Below are positions 1 through 6,854 of a stretch of DNA of 64,000 nt, one piece after another. The notes under the pieces are model-generated. The model did no database searches and was not told where the DNA came from. It saw only the letters and a program-made list of their open reading frames with translations. The translations under genes and the position numbers were made by a program. The stretch is from Bacteroidales bacterium (lineage in GTDB: Bacteria > Bacteroidota > Bacteroidia > Bacteroidales > UBA932), in assembly GCA_017428325.1 (NCBI GenBank), contig JAFRRA010000005.1:252007-316006 (forward strand), given 5' to 3'. How positions within the stretch are numbered: position 1 is the stretch's first letter; each line of letters begins with the position of its first letter.

Positions 1-1242
1 GAACTCATCCAGGATAGTGTCCTGCATAAAGTTGGCTTCCATAAAGAACTGCACGGCCACATTCTCCGGAAGGCTTTCATAGAAGTTGTATAGCCAGCGC
101 ACCATTCCGGAGACGGTATCCTGCCGCACATAGCAGTCAATCAGATGCAGCTCAGTACCTATCTTGCCCCAGACTCTGGAGGCTTTGTAGTCGTTGGTCT
201 TGGAGGACTTGAACGAGGGGTCTGTATAGCACACAATCTGGTCATACTTGTGCAGTGGAAGTATCTTCTTGTATCTTATCCATGTGTGCTTGAAAATAGT
301 GCCTTCCGTTATAGGGTTATGCATCATCTCCTTGTTCCAGGCAGCATAGCCCACGAAGTCTGCGTATGCCTGCGCCTCTTCCTTTGTCCATTTCTCCTTC
401 CAGGTGGGATTGCCATCCTTGTCAACAGCTTTTATCTCTGACACCAGCACACCTTTCTTGGCTGCTATATTTGCCAGGACAGACTTCTTGGCAATAAGGT
501 TTCCAACCATGATAAACCGGCCACGGCCTACATCCAGAGCTCCGAAGAGTGCCTCCACAACCCATTCCGTCATCTTCCGGACACGGTCTTCATTACGGCA
601 GAGTTCGTCATCATCCAGGTCGTCTATGACTATGTAGTCCGGACGGTCTTCACGGTTACGGAGACCTCTCGGGCTCTGGCCACGTCCGCAGGCCAGGAAG
701 TGGATGCCGCTCTGCGTGGTAAACTCTCCCTCTTCCCAACTGCCCAGGTTTTTCTGCTGTCCATAGTCAGCGATGATTCTTTGGTTAAACTCCAGTTCTG
801 CCTGGATATCTCCAAGCAGTCTCTTGGCTGCATCTTCGCTCTTTCCTACGATAACCATGAACTTTATCAGCGGCAGAGGTTGAAACATAAGATCCAGCGG
901 AGTAAAGATGTCGAAGTGAGTGCTCTTGGCGTGTCCACGTGGCCATTTGAATACGGCCTTGAGGTTGGGGTTTTCTTTTATCTGCTTGTTTGCAGCATTC
1001 TGGAACGGAGCATTGTGGATTATCCGGATTGGTTTTCCGGTAGTCTTGTCTCTGAGTGTGAGATAGTGCGGAAAATAGTACTCGCAGAAAGCGGCATAGT
1101 CTTTCCTCAGGCGTGCAATCCTCAGGTCTTTTTCTGCCGGTGACTCATTGGCCAAGGAAGCAGTCTCTGTAAGCGTCTGCACCTGCTTGCAGTGTTCCTT
1201 CCACTCCAGATAGCGGAGCTTTATGTCTGAATAGCCGGCCAT
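1..1242 (-). CDS. Phage terminase large subunit (C-terminus cut by window edge)
   Basis: The frame starts with ATG at 1242 and stays open to base 1, giving at least 414 residues. The N-terminal ATPase shows a Walker A-like loop, WPRGHAKST, and a Walker B segment, DYIVIDDLDDDE. A later segment, YTDPSFKSSKTNDYKAS, fits the first acidic motif of the RNase H-like nuclease that cuts the packaged DNA. The protein would pump phage DNA into the prohead and cut it, working with the small subunit encoded just upstream at 1255-1728. The nuclease domain is incomplete here because the window ends. The family call is strong from the motifs and their order; the exact phage type is not determined. Confidence 0.9.
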   Translation of the reverse strand, partial: MAGYSDIKLRYLEWKEHCKQVQTLTETASLANESPAEKDLRIARLRKDYAAFCEYYFPHYLTLRDKTTGKPIRIIHNAPFQNAANKQIKENPNLKAVFKWPRGHAKSTHFDIFTPLDLMFQPLPLIKFMVIVGKSEDAAKRLLGDIQAELEFNQRIIADYGQQKNLGSWEEGEFTTQSGIHFLACGRGQSPRGLRNREDRPDYIVIDDLDDDELCRNEDRVRKMTEWVVEALFGALDVGRGRFIMVGNLIAKKSVLANIAAKKGVLVSEIKAVDKDGNPTWKEKWTKEEAQAYADFVGYAAWNKEMMHNPITEGTIFKHTWIRYKKILPLHKYDQIVCYTDPSFKSSKTNDYKASRVWGKIGTELHLIDCYVRQDTVSGMVRWLYNFYESLPENVAVQFFMEANFMQDTILDEF

Positions 1243-1254
1243 ATCTGATAAGTG

Positions 1255-1728
1255 TTATCTGCCAAGCCTCTCTCCCATCTTTTCCACGATGAAGAGATCC
1301 TGATACTTGTTGATGGCCTTCCTAAGTTCCGGAGTGAGCTTAGGGTCTGTCTGGGAGCGAAATTCCAGCCATTTGTTGAATGCCATGAACACCTCTATGG
1401 CATCAACTACATTGGCTTTCTTGTCCAGCTTCTCTATGACAGAAGAGAGTTTTGCCAGCTTGTCTCCAAGGCTGGCTATAAGGCCTGGATCCTTGGATGA
1501 GTTCACCTGTTCGATGAGGTTGTCTATAGTCAGGAGGAGCTTGTTTACCAGCTCCGGCCTTGTGATGTTCCTGGCTGCCCTGGACTCTTTCCAGCCTTCG
1601 GTATTGCACCACTTTGATATAGTCACCTTGGAGATGCCGGTCTTCTGGGCAATCTCCTGCTGCTCCATTCCGGAAAGATATAATGTCTTGGCCAGAGATT
1701 TCTTGTTTTCTAGTTCAGCTTTGTTCAT
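1255..1728 (-). CDS. Phage terminase small subunit (HTH DNA-recognition protein)
   Basis: 157 residues. Residues about 10-50 form a helix-turn-helix (SGMEQQEIAQKTGISKVTIS), followed by a helical region and an acidic/basic tail. This layout is usual for phage terminase small subunits that recognise the packaging site, and the large subunit follows 12 bases downstream on the same strand. I chose the ATG at 1728. The frame stays open to 1902, but the extra residues would be translated through two palindromes and are low in complexity. Function is inferred from the fold and the neighbour; a transcription regulator is the alternative, but less likely with terL adjacent. Confidence 0.72.
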   Translation of the reverse strand: MNKAELENKKSLAKTLYLSGMEQQEIAQKTGISKVTISKWCNTEGWKESRAARNITRPELVNKLLLTIDNLIEQVNSSKDPGLIASLGDKLAKLSSVIEKLDKKANVVDAIEVFMAFNKWLEFRSQTDPKLTPELRKAINKYQDLFIVEKMGERLGR

Positions 1729-1780
1729 GCGGTTTGATTTTGGAGCGAATTTGTTAGAAAATAGCCGGTTGGACAAAAAA

Positions 1781-1820
1781 GTATGCAGCGGTTGCATACA
1801 AGTGTGCAATGGTTGCACAC
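1781..1820. promoter_or_regulatory. Two tandem 19-bp palindromes between divergent phage operons
   Basis: The two sites are GTATGCA-GCGGT-TGCATAC (1781-1799) and GTGTGCA-ATGGT-TGCACAC (1802-1820). Their start points are 21 bp apart, about two helical turns, so both would face the same side of DNA. The arms differ at one position, and that change is mirrored in both arms of each site. A run of A precedes the pair and a run of T follows. They lie in the 139-bp gap between terS (start 1728) and the protease gene (start 1868). A paired operator for a phage late regulator is the best reading; a bidirectional terminator is possible. Confidence 0.6.
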
Positions 1821-1867
1821 TTTTTTTGACGGTTGCCTTCCTCAAGTTAAACTTGCTCAAAAATCGG

Positions 1868-2800
1868 ATGGCAATGAAAGAAATAAGAGTCAGGCTTACC
1901 AACGACAGGTTGAACAGCTATGGCACTAGGGTGCTCACTGAAGGACTGGACATAGAGCAGTACCAGCGGAATCCGGTGCTTTTGTACATGCACCAGAGAG
2001 GTGTTGTGGTCGGCCAGGTAAAAGACATAAAGAAAGAGAAGGGAGAAGTAACCGGTGTCCTTGTCTTTGATGAGGCTACAGAACTTTCCAAGCAGCTCAA
2101 GAAGCAGTACGAGGAAGGCAGCATGCGAATGGTGTCTGTGGGTATAGACATCCTGGAGCTCAGCGAAGATCCAAAGCTACTTGAGCTGGGACAGACCTCT
2201 CCCACCATCACCAGGAGCAAACTCTATGAAGTCTCCTGTGTTGACATAGGGGCCAACGATGATGCCATCACCCTCTCCAGAGAGGGGACAGTCCTCACTT
2301 TGAGGAAAGACGGAAAGAACCCATTACCATTATTAACCAATAAACCTAAAGAAACACGTATGGACATTAAGAAACTTGCCCTAATATTAGGGCTGCCTGA
2401 GGATGCCACTGAAGAGCAGATTCAGGAAAAGATCCAGCAGTTGCTTTCTCTCGCCAAGGAGCTTGAAACCCTGAGGAAGGAGAAAGAGGAGCTGACACTG
2501 TCCGCCATCACTTCCGCTGTAGATGAGGCTGTGAAAGACCGCAGGCTCTCTGCAGACAAGAAGGCCCAGTTCATAGGCCTTGGAAAGAAGATTGGCGTAG
2601 CAGAACTGAAGAACATCCTTCAGGCAATGAACCCTGTAGTAAAACCTAGCCAGATCATTACTGGAGCTCCAGGTGAAAGCCAGTGCAAGAAGCTCAGCGA
2701 TATGACTGCCGAGCAGCTAGAAGCCATGAGAGAGCATGACTTTGCCCAGTACCAGAAGCTTTACAAGGCAGAGTACGGCATTGAGTGTGAAATCGAATAA
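1868..2800 (+). CDS. Phage prohead protease fused to scaffold domain
   Basis: 310 residues from the ATG at 1868 (a second ATG in frame is at 1874). The first ~150 residues resemble the caudovirus prohead serine protease: a conserved histidine in LLYMHQRGVVVGQV and a later serine region, RMVSVGIDILE, followed by YEVSCVDIGANDDA. The rest is a Glu/Lys-rich helical region (about residues 165-230) and an acidic tail typical of a scaffold. The architecture resembles the Mu protein I/Z type, in which the protease matures the capsid and removes the scaffold. The capsid gene follows after 10 bases. The frame is open further upstream, but that part lies antisense to terS and is not credible. Confidence 0.78.
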   Translation: MAMKEIRVRLTNDRLNSYGTRVLTEGLDIEQYQRNPVLLYMHQRGVVVGQVKDIKKEKGEVTGVLVFDEATELSKQLKKQYEEGSMRMVSVGIDILELSEDPKLLELGQTSPTITRSKLYEVSCVDIGANDDAITLSREGTVLTLRKDGKNPLPLLTNKPKETRMDIKKLALILGLPEDATEEQIQEKIQQLLSLAKELETLRKEKEELTLSAITSAVDEAVKDRRLSADKKAQFIGLGKKIGVAELKNILQAMNPVVKPSQIITGAPGESQCKKLSDMTAEQLEAMREHDFAQYQKLYKAEYGIECEIE

Positions 2801-2810
2801 AACTAAAACT

Positions 2811-3884
2811 ATGAAGAAAATTATTGTTATCGCAATGGCTCTGATGCTCAACTGTGTATCAGGAGCCTTCTTGGGTGCCACTGTGGGACTTGAGCCCGTA
2901 ATTGGTGCCGTAGGCATGAACCTGGTTGCTGTGGCTGCCGGATTTATGCCGATGGAAACTTCTATCCTCCGAGCAGGAGTGTATCGTGAAATCTGGACCG
3001 GCGAGATGGTCAAGAGACTTCGTGGAGGTCTCGAAGGCACCTGGCTGGAAGGAATTCCTGACATGTCCTCTCTGGTAGAGAATGACGTGATTCATCTGGT
3101 TGATGTAGGAGTGGATCCGGACGTGCTTATCAACAACACAACTTATCCTATTCCGCTCCAGGCACTGAGCGACTCTGACATTCCTGTTCAGCTGGACAAG
3201 TTCCAGACAAAGGTGACTCCGGTTACCGACGATGAGCTGCATGCTCTCAGCTATGACAAGATGTCCAGAGTTATTGAAAGCCACGGAAACTCTATCGACG
3301 ATGCCAAGTTTGCAAAGGCTGCGCATTCCATCTGTGCCGCTTCCAATACCGCAACCACTCCAGTGCTCAGCACTACAGGAGATGTGGTCGCTGAGACTGG
3401 AAGAAAGAAGATGACACGCCAGGATCTTATCAACCTGAAGGCTGCCCTTGACAAGCTGAAGGTTCCTGCAAACGGAAGAAGGCTGGTGCTCAGTCCTGAC
3501 CATGTAAATGACATGCTTGGCTGGAGCGAGGCGTTCCAGAACCAGTATGGCCTGAACAATGCCAACGGAAAGGTGGCCAGACTCTACGGATTCGACATCT
3601 TCGAGTTTGCCAACAACCCTCTCTACACTACTGCAGGAGCAAAGAAAGCTATGGGAGCAACGGCATCTGCCGGAGAGTTCCAGTGCTCGTTCGCATTCTA
3701 CACGCAGAGGATCTTCAAGGCAACCGGTACTACCAAGATGTACTACAGCCATGCCGAGACCGATCCTGAGTATCAGCGCAACAAGGTGAACTTCCGCCAT
3801 TACTTCATTGCAATGCCGAAGAAGTCCGATGCCGCTGCCGTGCTCATGAACGGATATACAGCACCAACCGTACCTGAAGGCTAA
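2811..3884 (+). CDS. Phage major capsid protein
   Basis: 357 residues, starting at the ATG at 2811 right after the protease/scaffold gene. The length, the position after the protease and the many beta-rich segments (DPDVLINNTTYPIPLQ, KVARLYGFDIFEFANN) fit an HK97-type shell protein of Mu-like and related phages. The segment NNTTYPIPLQALSDSDIPVQLDKFQT resembles the part of such capsids that precedes the E-loop or spine. The N-terminus is hydrophobic (MKKIIVIAMALMLN) and may be removed during maturation rather than act as an export signal. The next small gene starts 12 bases later. The role is inferred from context and composition. Confidence 0.75.
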   Translation: MKKIIVIAMALMLNCVSGAFLGATVGLEPVIGAVGMNLVAVAAGFMPMETSILRAGVYREIWTGEMVKRLRGGLEGTWLEGIPDMSSLVENDVIHLVDVGVDPDVLINNTTYPIPLQALSDSDIPVQLDKFQTKVTPVTDDELHALSYDKMSRVIESHGNSIDDAKFAKAAHSICAASNTATTPVLSTTGDVVAETGRKKMTRQDLINLKAALDKLKVPANGRRLVLSPDHVNDMLGWSEAFQNQYGLNNANGKVARLYGFDIFEFANNPLYTTAGAKKAMGATASAGEFQCSFAFYTQRIFKATGTTKMYYSHAETDPEYQRNKVNFRHYFIAMPKKSDAAAVLMNGYTAPTVPEG

Positions 3885-3896
3885 TAAGTGAGAACT

Positions 3897-4130
3897 ATGA
3901 AACTGAAGGTTATCAAACGGTTCAAGGACAAGAACAACCTGTCCGTCATCTATGAGGTCGGACAGGAGGTTTCCTTCGACGATGAGGCACGCTGCTCCAA
4001 TCTCATAGAGAGAGGACTGGCAAAGCCAGTAGAGCCTAAGGCTGAGAATCCGGCAAAGGCTGAACCTGCCGCAGCTCAATCGCAGAAGAAGACCGCTCCA
4101 AAGAAAACCAAGAAAAACACCAAGCAGTAA
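3897..4130 (+). CDS. Small head-associated phage protein, basic Lys/Ala tail
   Basis: 77 residues from the ATG at 3897 (an ATG at 3888 would add three). The first 47 residues form a compact beta-rich part (MKLKVIKRFKDKNNLSVIYE) and the last 30 are a low-complexity Pro/Ala/Lys tail. Genes of this size between capsid and tail or lysis genes in Mu-like phages often encode a head-completion or decoration protein, but I see no diagnostic motif. The stop codon overlaps the amidase start (TAATG at 4128-4132), so the two are probably translationally coupled. Confidence 0.6.
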   Translation: MKLKVIKRFKDKNNLSVIYEVGQEVSFDDEARCSNLIERGLAKPVEPKAENPAKAEPAAAQSQKKTAPKKTKKNTKQ

Positions 4131-4609
4131 TGCGCAGACAGCTTCAATACCTTGTAATCCACTGCACAGCCACAAAGGAAGGGCGAGAGGTCACCTCGGA
4201 TGAGATCCGTGCCTGGCACACCCTCCCTGTGGCCAAAGGTGGCCGTGGATGGAGACAGGTTGGTTATACGGACATGATCCATCTGGACGGCAAGGTGGAG
4301 AGGCTGGTAGATAACAACGAGGATGCCTGGGTCGATCCGTGGGAGATCACCAATGGTGCCAAGGGATATAACAGCATCAGCCGTCACGTGGTATATGTAG
4401 GAGGGCTTGCGTCGGATGCAAAAACTTCTAAGGATACCCGTACGGCTGCCCAGCTGAAATCTCTGGAGCTGTATGTGAAAGATTTCCACACCAAGCATCC
4501 CAATGTCAAGATTATAGGACACAATCAGGTGTCAGCCAAAGACTGCCCTTGCTTTGATGTCCCGAAATGGCTAAAGCAGATAGGAATCAACCAGGATGGA
4601 AAACTTTGA
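4130..4609 (+). CDS. Phage endolysin, N-acetylmuramoyl-L-alanine amidase
   Basis: 159 residues of the amidase_2 (T7 lysozyme) family, which cleaves the amide between MurNAc and L-Ala in peptidoglycan. The Zn ligands are visible: His11 in VIHCTAT, His131 in IGHNQ and Cys139 in KDCPCFDV. A Tyr in GYTDMIHLDG fits the usual active-site region. There is no signal peptide, so it needs a holin or spanin route to reach the wall; the next two genes are candidates. Its gene overlaps both neighbours by a few bases. The lysis genes sit between head and tail genes rather than at the end of the late operon. Confidence 0.92.
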   Translation: MRRQLQYLVIHCTATKEGREVTSDEIRAWHTLPVAKGGRGWRQVGYTDMIHLDGKVERLVDNNEDAWVDPWEITNGAKGYNSISRHVVYVGGLASDAKTSKDTRTAAQLKSLELYVKDFHTKHPNVKIIGHNQVSAKDCPCFDVPKWLKQIGINQDGKL

Positions 4610-4934
4610 TACCATAAAGTGGATTGCCGAGATCCTGCTGCCTGTCCTTACAGGGCTGGCTGGATTCTTTGCCGGCAAGCGGAAACGGGACAACGATTTC
4701 CTGAAAGATCTGCAGGGCTCCATAAACGCTCTTTCCAAAGACAACGCAGAACTCATAAAGAAAACCATAGAACTCAACAAAGAGGTGGTTTCCTTGAGAA
4801 AAGAGAATGCAGAGCTGAAGGAAGATATAGGAGCACTCCGCAAGGAGAATGCAGAACTGAAGACAGAAATCGGTGAGCTCAAATCCCAGCTTGAAGGTGT
4901 CAAGACCATCACAAGAATCAGGAAAGATGCGTAG
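4596..4934 (+). CDS. Membrane-anchored coiled-coil protein, holin or lysis accessory
   Basis: 112 residues. One N-terminal membrane segment spans about residues 8-26 (WIAEILLPVLTGLAGFFAG) and is followed by a positive patch, KRKRD. Residues 40-105 are a long heptad-rich coiled coil with repeated KENAELK units. It starts 14 bases inside the end of the amidase gene and overlaps the next lipoprotein gene by 8 bases. Position and topology suggest a holin-like or inner-membrane lysis partner. One transmembrane segment is fewer than most holins have, so the exact role is open. Confidence 0.65.
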   Translation: MENFDTIKWIAEILLPVLTGLAGFFAGKRKRDNDFLKDLQGSINALSKDNAELIKKTIELNKEVVSLRKENAELKEDIGALRKENAELKTEIGELKSQLEGVKTITRIRKDA

Positions 4935-5523
4935 AGTTACCTCCTTTTTACTTATAACTGCAGCTCTTCTGAGCAGCTGCGCTCCACAGAGGCTGTCCGC
5001 CAGACAGTCTCTGAAGGAGAGCAGTCAGTGGCAGTCAGACAGCATGAAGGATGTGATGCAGTCTTTAAGTTCCATCAGAACGCAGCTTCTGGATCTCAGT
5101 TCCAGGTTGAATATCTCCGATACTTCAACCATAACTGTCGAGACTGAGACGATTTCAGAAGTGTTTGACACCTCTTCCCAAAACTCCAGGATTATGTCCA
5201 GGACTGTAGAGAAGAGCTCTGCAAAGAAAAAAAATGGCGTATATACAACCTCTGAGGCTAATGTAGCCATGACCTCTTCTTCCAGTGACACTTCTTCTCT
5301 GAAGCAGACCAGTGCCGCAAAGACGGCAGGGCAGACGGCCTCTGAGTCAAAGAACCTGTCTGTGAAAAAGACAGGCCTTTCCTGGTATCAGAAAGGTCTT
5401 GTCTGGTTTGGCTCCGCAGCACTGGCCTATGTAGTCATACGCTTGGCATTACTCTATTTCAAGCCGCAGTTAAGCGGTATTGCAACACTGATTAAAAACC
5501 TTTTAAACAAGATTAAAATATGA
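4927..5523 (+). CDS. Lipoprotein with C-terminal membrane segment, likely unimolecular spanin
   Basis: 198 residues from the ATG at 4927. The N-terminus is a lipoprotein signal with the lipobox ALLSSC (Cys18). A Ser/Thr-rich hydrophilic linker of ~140 residues follows, then one membrane helix at about 158-177 (LVWFGSAALAYVVIRLALLY) and a short basic tail. A lipid anchor at one end and a membrane helix at the other, next to an endolysin, is the layout of unimolecular spanins such as phage T1 gp11, which link outer and inner membranes and disrupt the outer membrane at lysis. Its last bases overlap the tail-tube start (ATGA). Function is inferred from topology and context. Confidence 0.65.
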   Translation: MRRVTSFLLITAALLSSCAPQRLSARQSLKESSQWQSDSMKDVMQSLSSIRTQLLDLSSRLNISDTSTITVETETISEVFDTSSQNSRIMSRTVEKSSAKKKNGVYTTSEANVAMTSSSSDTSSLKQTSAAKTAGQTASESKNLSVKKTGLSWYQKGLVWFGSAALAYVVIRLALLYFKPQLSGIATLIKNLLNKIKI

Positions 5524-5981
5524 CAAACTATGTAAATGGTAGTGACCTGCTTGTTTCCATTGCAAACAAGGCCGTAGGACATTGCACTACCCATACCACT
5601 ACCTTCAATACGGAGACCAAGGATGTGGCTGTGAAGCCGGCAGCGTCTGTTCAGGCAAGTTCCGCTTCCCTGTTCAAAAGCAAGAGAGTTACAGGTCTTT
5701 CTGTCCAGATCAAGGCTGACGGTCTTGGTTTCTATAACGAGGCAGAGACAGGAATAAAGGATCTGCTCGGCAAGTGGAAACTGGGACAGAGCGTACAGGT
5801 GAAGTGCTTTGAGAGGGAGAACGACGAAAATCCTTATGTTTCCGGAAACTTCATCATTACCTCACTTGAGAACACAGCGCCAGCCGGAGAGGATGCAACC
5901 TACTCAGTTACCCTCGACAACGACGGAGAGGTTACTGTAGATCCGACTAAGCTTGATCTTCTTGCCACTCCAGCCGCATAA
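5520..5981 (+). CDS. Phage major tail tube protein
   Basis: 153 residues, beta-rich, with no membrane segment. Its place directly before the G/GT tail chaperone and the tape measure is the standard position for the tail tube protein of long-tailed siphophages. Segments such as RVTGLSVQIKADGLGFYNEA and DATYSVTLDNDGEVTV match the style of TP901-1-type tube proteins (mid-strands, then a compact C-terminal strand). The start overlaps the preceding gene by 4 bases. There is no separate sheath gene, so the tail is likely non-contractile. Confidence 0.75.
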   Translation: MTNYVNGSDLLVSIANKAVGHCTTHTTTFNTETKDVAVKPAASVQASSASLFKSKRVTGLSVQIKADGLGFYNEAETGIKDLLGKWKLGQSVQVKCFERENDENPYVSGNFIITSLENTAPAGEDATYSVTLDNDGEVTVDPTKLDLLATPAA

Positions 5982-5983
5982 CC

Positions 5984-6295
5984 ATGGGAGCAAGTATTAA
6001 GATTAGAGGCAAGGAATACCCCTGTAGGCAGACTATGGGGGCAATCGTCCGCTACAAGAGGGCTACTGGCCAGGATATAAGCAAGCTGGAGTCTTCCGAC
6101 GCAAGTGGAATGGTGATCTTCCTGTGGTGCTGCGTGGTCAGTGCTTCCAAGGCTGATGGAGTGGAGTTCAATATGGGATTGGAGGAGTTTGCGGACTGCT
6201 GCGAAATCCAGACCCTGAACGACTTCTCAGAGCAGATGGCCAAAGAAGCCGAAGGACGCAAAAAAAAAGTGAAGGTGAGCCAATCACAGAAGTAG
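5984..6295 (+). CDS. Tail assembly chaperone, G-type (zero frame)
   Basis: 103 residues, ending in GRKKKVKVSQSQK. It sits between the tail tube and tape measure, where siphophages encode the paired chaperones that coat the tape measure during tail assembly. A run of nine A (6260-6268) lies near its end in the zero-frame reading CGC AAA AAA AAA GTG. A minus-one slip there continues into the frame open to 6618, giving a longer G-T fusion. This is the same arrangement as lambda gpG/gpGT, although the proteins are not similar by eye. Confidence 0.78.
   Translation: MGASIKIRGKEYPCRQTMGAIVRYKRATGQDISKLESSDASGMVIFLWCCVVSASKADGVEFNMGLEEFADCCEIQTLNDFSEQMAKEAEGRKKKVKVSQSQK
6260..6268 (+). other. Slippery A9 site for programmed minus-one frameshift
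   Basis: The heptamer A-AAA-AAA is in the correct register (zero-frame codons AAA AAA AAA at 6260-6268). After a minus-one slip the next codon read is AGT at 6268. A weak stem GTGA/TCAC with a five-base loop lies just downstream (6275-6287). The minus-one frame has no stop between the site and 6618. Confidence 0.7.
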
Positions 6296-6618
6296 AGACT
6301 CTTTTGGGAATTGCATTGGGGTATGTGGGGATGAGTCTTCAGGACTTTGAACAATGTACCCCTTTTGAGTTCTCAAAGATTGTGGAGCAGGCCCAGAAGA
6401 AGGAGGAAGAAAGGGTGAAGCTCAGCTGGAACCAGACACGCTTCCTGGCACTGACCAACCTCTCACCCTACAGCAAGAAAGCCCTCAAGCCCACTGACAT
6501 TATGGAGTTCCCATGGGACAATAACGAAACTCAGGTACGTAAAGGCACCAGCAGTTATGAGAGAATGAAGGAACTGGAAAAGAGAATAACACTAAAATCT
6601 AGTGATGATAAGAAATAA
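6268..6618 (+). CDS. Tail assembly chaperone, T part made by frameshift
   Basis: This reading frame is open from the A-tract to the stop at 6616-6618 and has no good ATG near its beginning; the first usable starts are a TTG at 6304 and later ATGs. It adds about 116 residues (SEGEPITEVETLLGIALGYV onward) to the first 95 of the G protein. The result is a G-T fusion of about 211 residues. The T part includes VKLSWNQTRFLALTNLSPYS and DIMEFPWDNNET, a pattern common in T-type chaperones that bind the tail tube. The fusion would be a minority product of the same mRNA. Confidence 0.75.
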   Translation, partial: SEGEPITEVETLLGIALGYVGMSLQDFEQCTPFEFSKIVEQAQKKEEERVKLSWNQTRFLALTNLSPYSKKALKPTDIMEFPWDNNETQVRKGTSSYERMKELEKRITLKSSDDKK

Positions 6619-6826
6619 AGGCGTATATAATTACACCAAGAACTATAAGGAAAAATATCCCACTGTTCTTAAGATGTTTATTCAAGATTTTTTTTGGATG
6701 TTTCTCTGCATAGTCACGTACAGTAGAATCTGGAGCTGCGTCTGAAGCTGCGAAAGCTATAGCAGTAACGAACCAAAGGGGTGTCAATATCAATACTGCG
6801 CATATTATCAGAATCGCTGTATGCAT
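6599..6826 (-). CDS. Small membrane protein, antisense moron-like gene in tail operon
   Basis: 75 residues from the ATG at 6826, on the minus strand inside a plus-strand late operon. It overlaps the end of the T frame by 20 bases and fills the gap before the tape measure. Two membrane segments are visible: TAILIICAVLILTPLWFVTAIAFA near the N-terminus and GIFFLIVLGVIIYAFISY near the C-terminus, joined by a charged linker. The local DNA is clearly richer in A/T than the capsid and lysis genes. Such solitary antisense genes are often morons expressed from the prophage, for example for superinfection exclusion. That role is inference. Confidence 0.55.
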   Translation of the reverse strand: MHTAILIICAVLILTPLWFVTAIAFAASDAAPDSTVRDYAEKHPKKILNKHLKNSGIFFLIVLGVIIYAFISYHH

Positions 6827-6854
6827 ATTTTTAATTTTTTGCAAAGTTATAAAA

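Noticed and set aside
1307-1867. A frame open upstream of the protease gene that would extend it to 497 residues
   Set aside because: It lies antisense to the whole terS gene and through the palindromes; the protease motif starts only after 1868.
1729-1902. Longer start for the terminase small subunit
   Set aside because: It would run through both palindromes and gives low-complexity residues; the ATG at 1728 gives a normal N-terminus.
2859-4175. A 438-residue frame on the minus strand
   Set aside because: It is antisense to the capsid gene, Cys/Leu/His-rich and has no recognisable domain, so it is a shadow.
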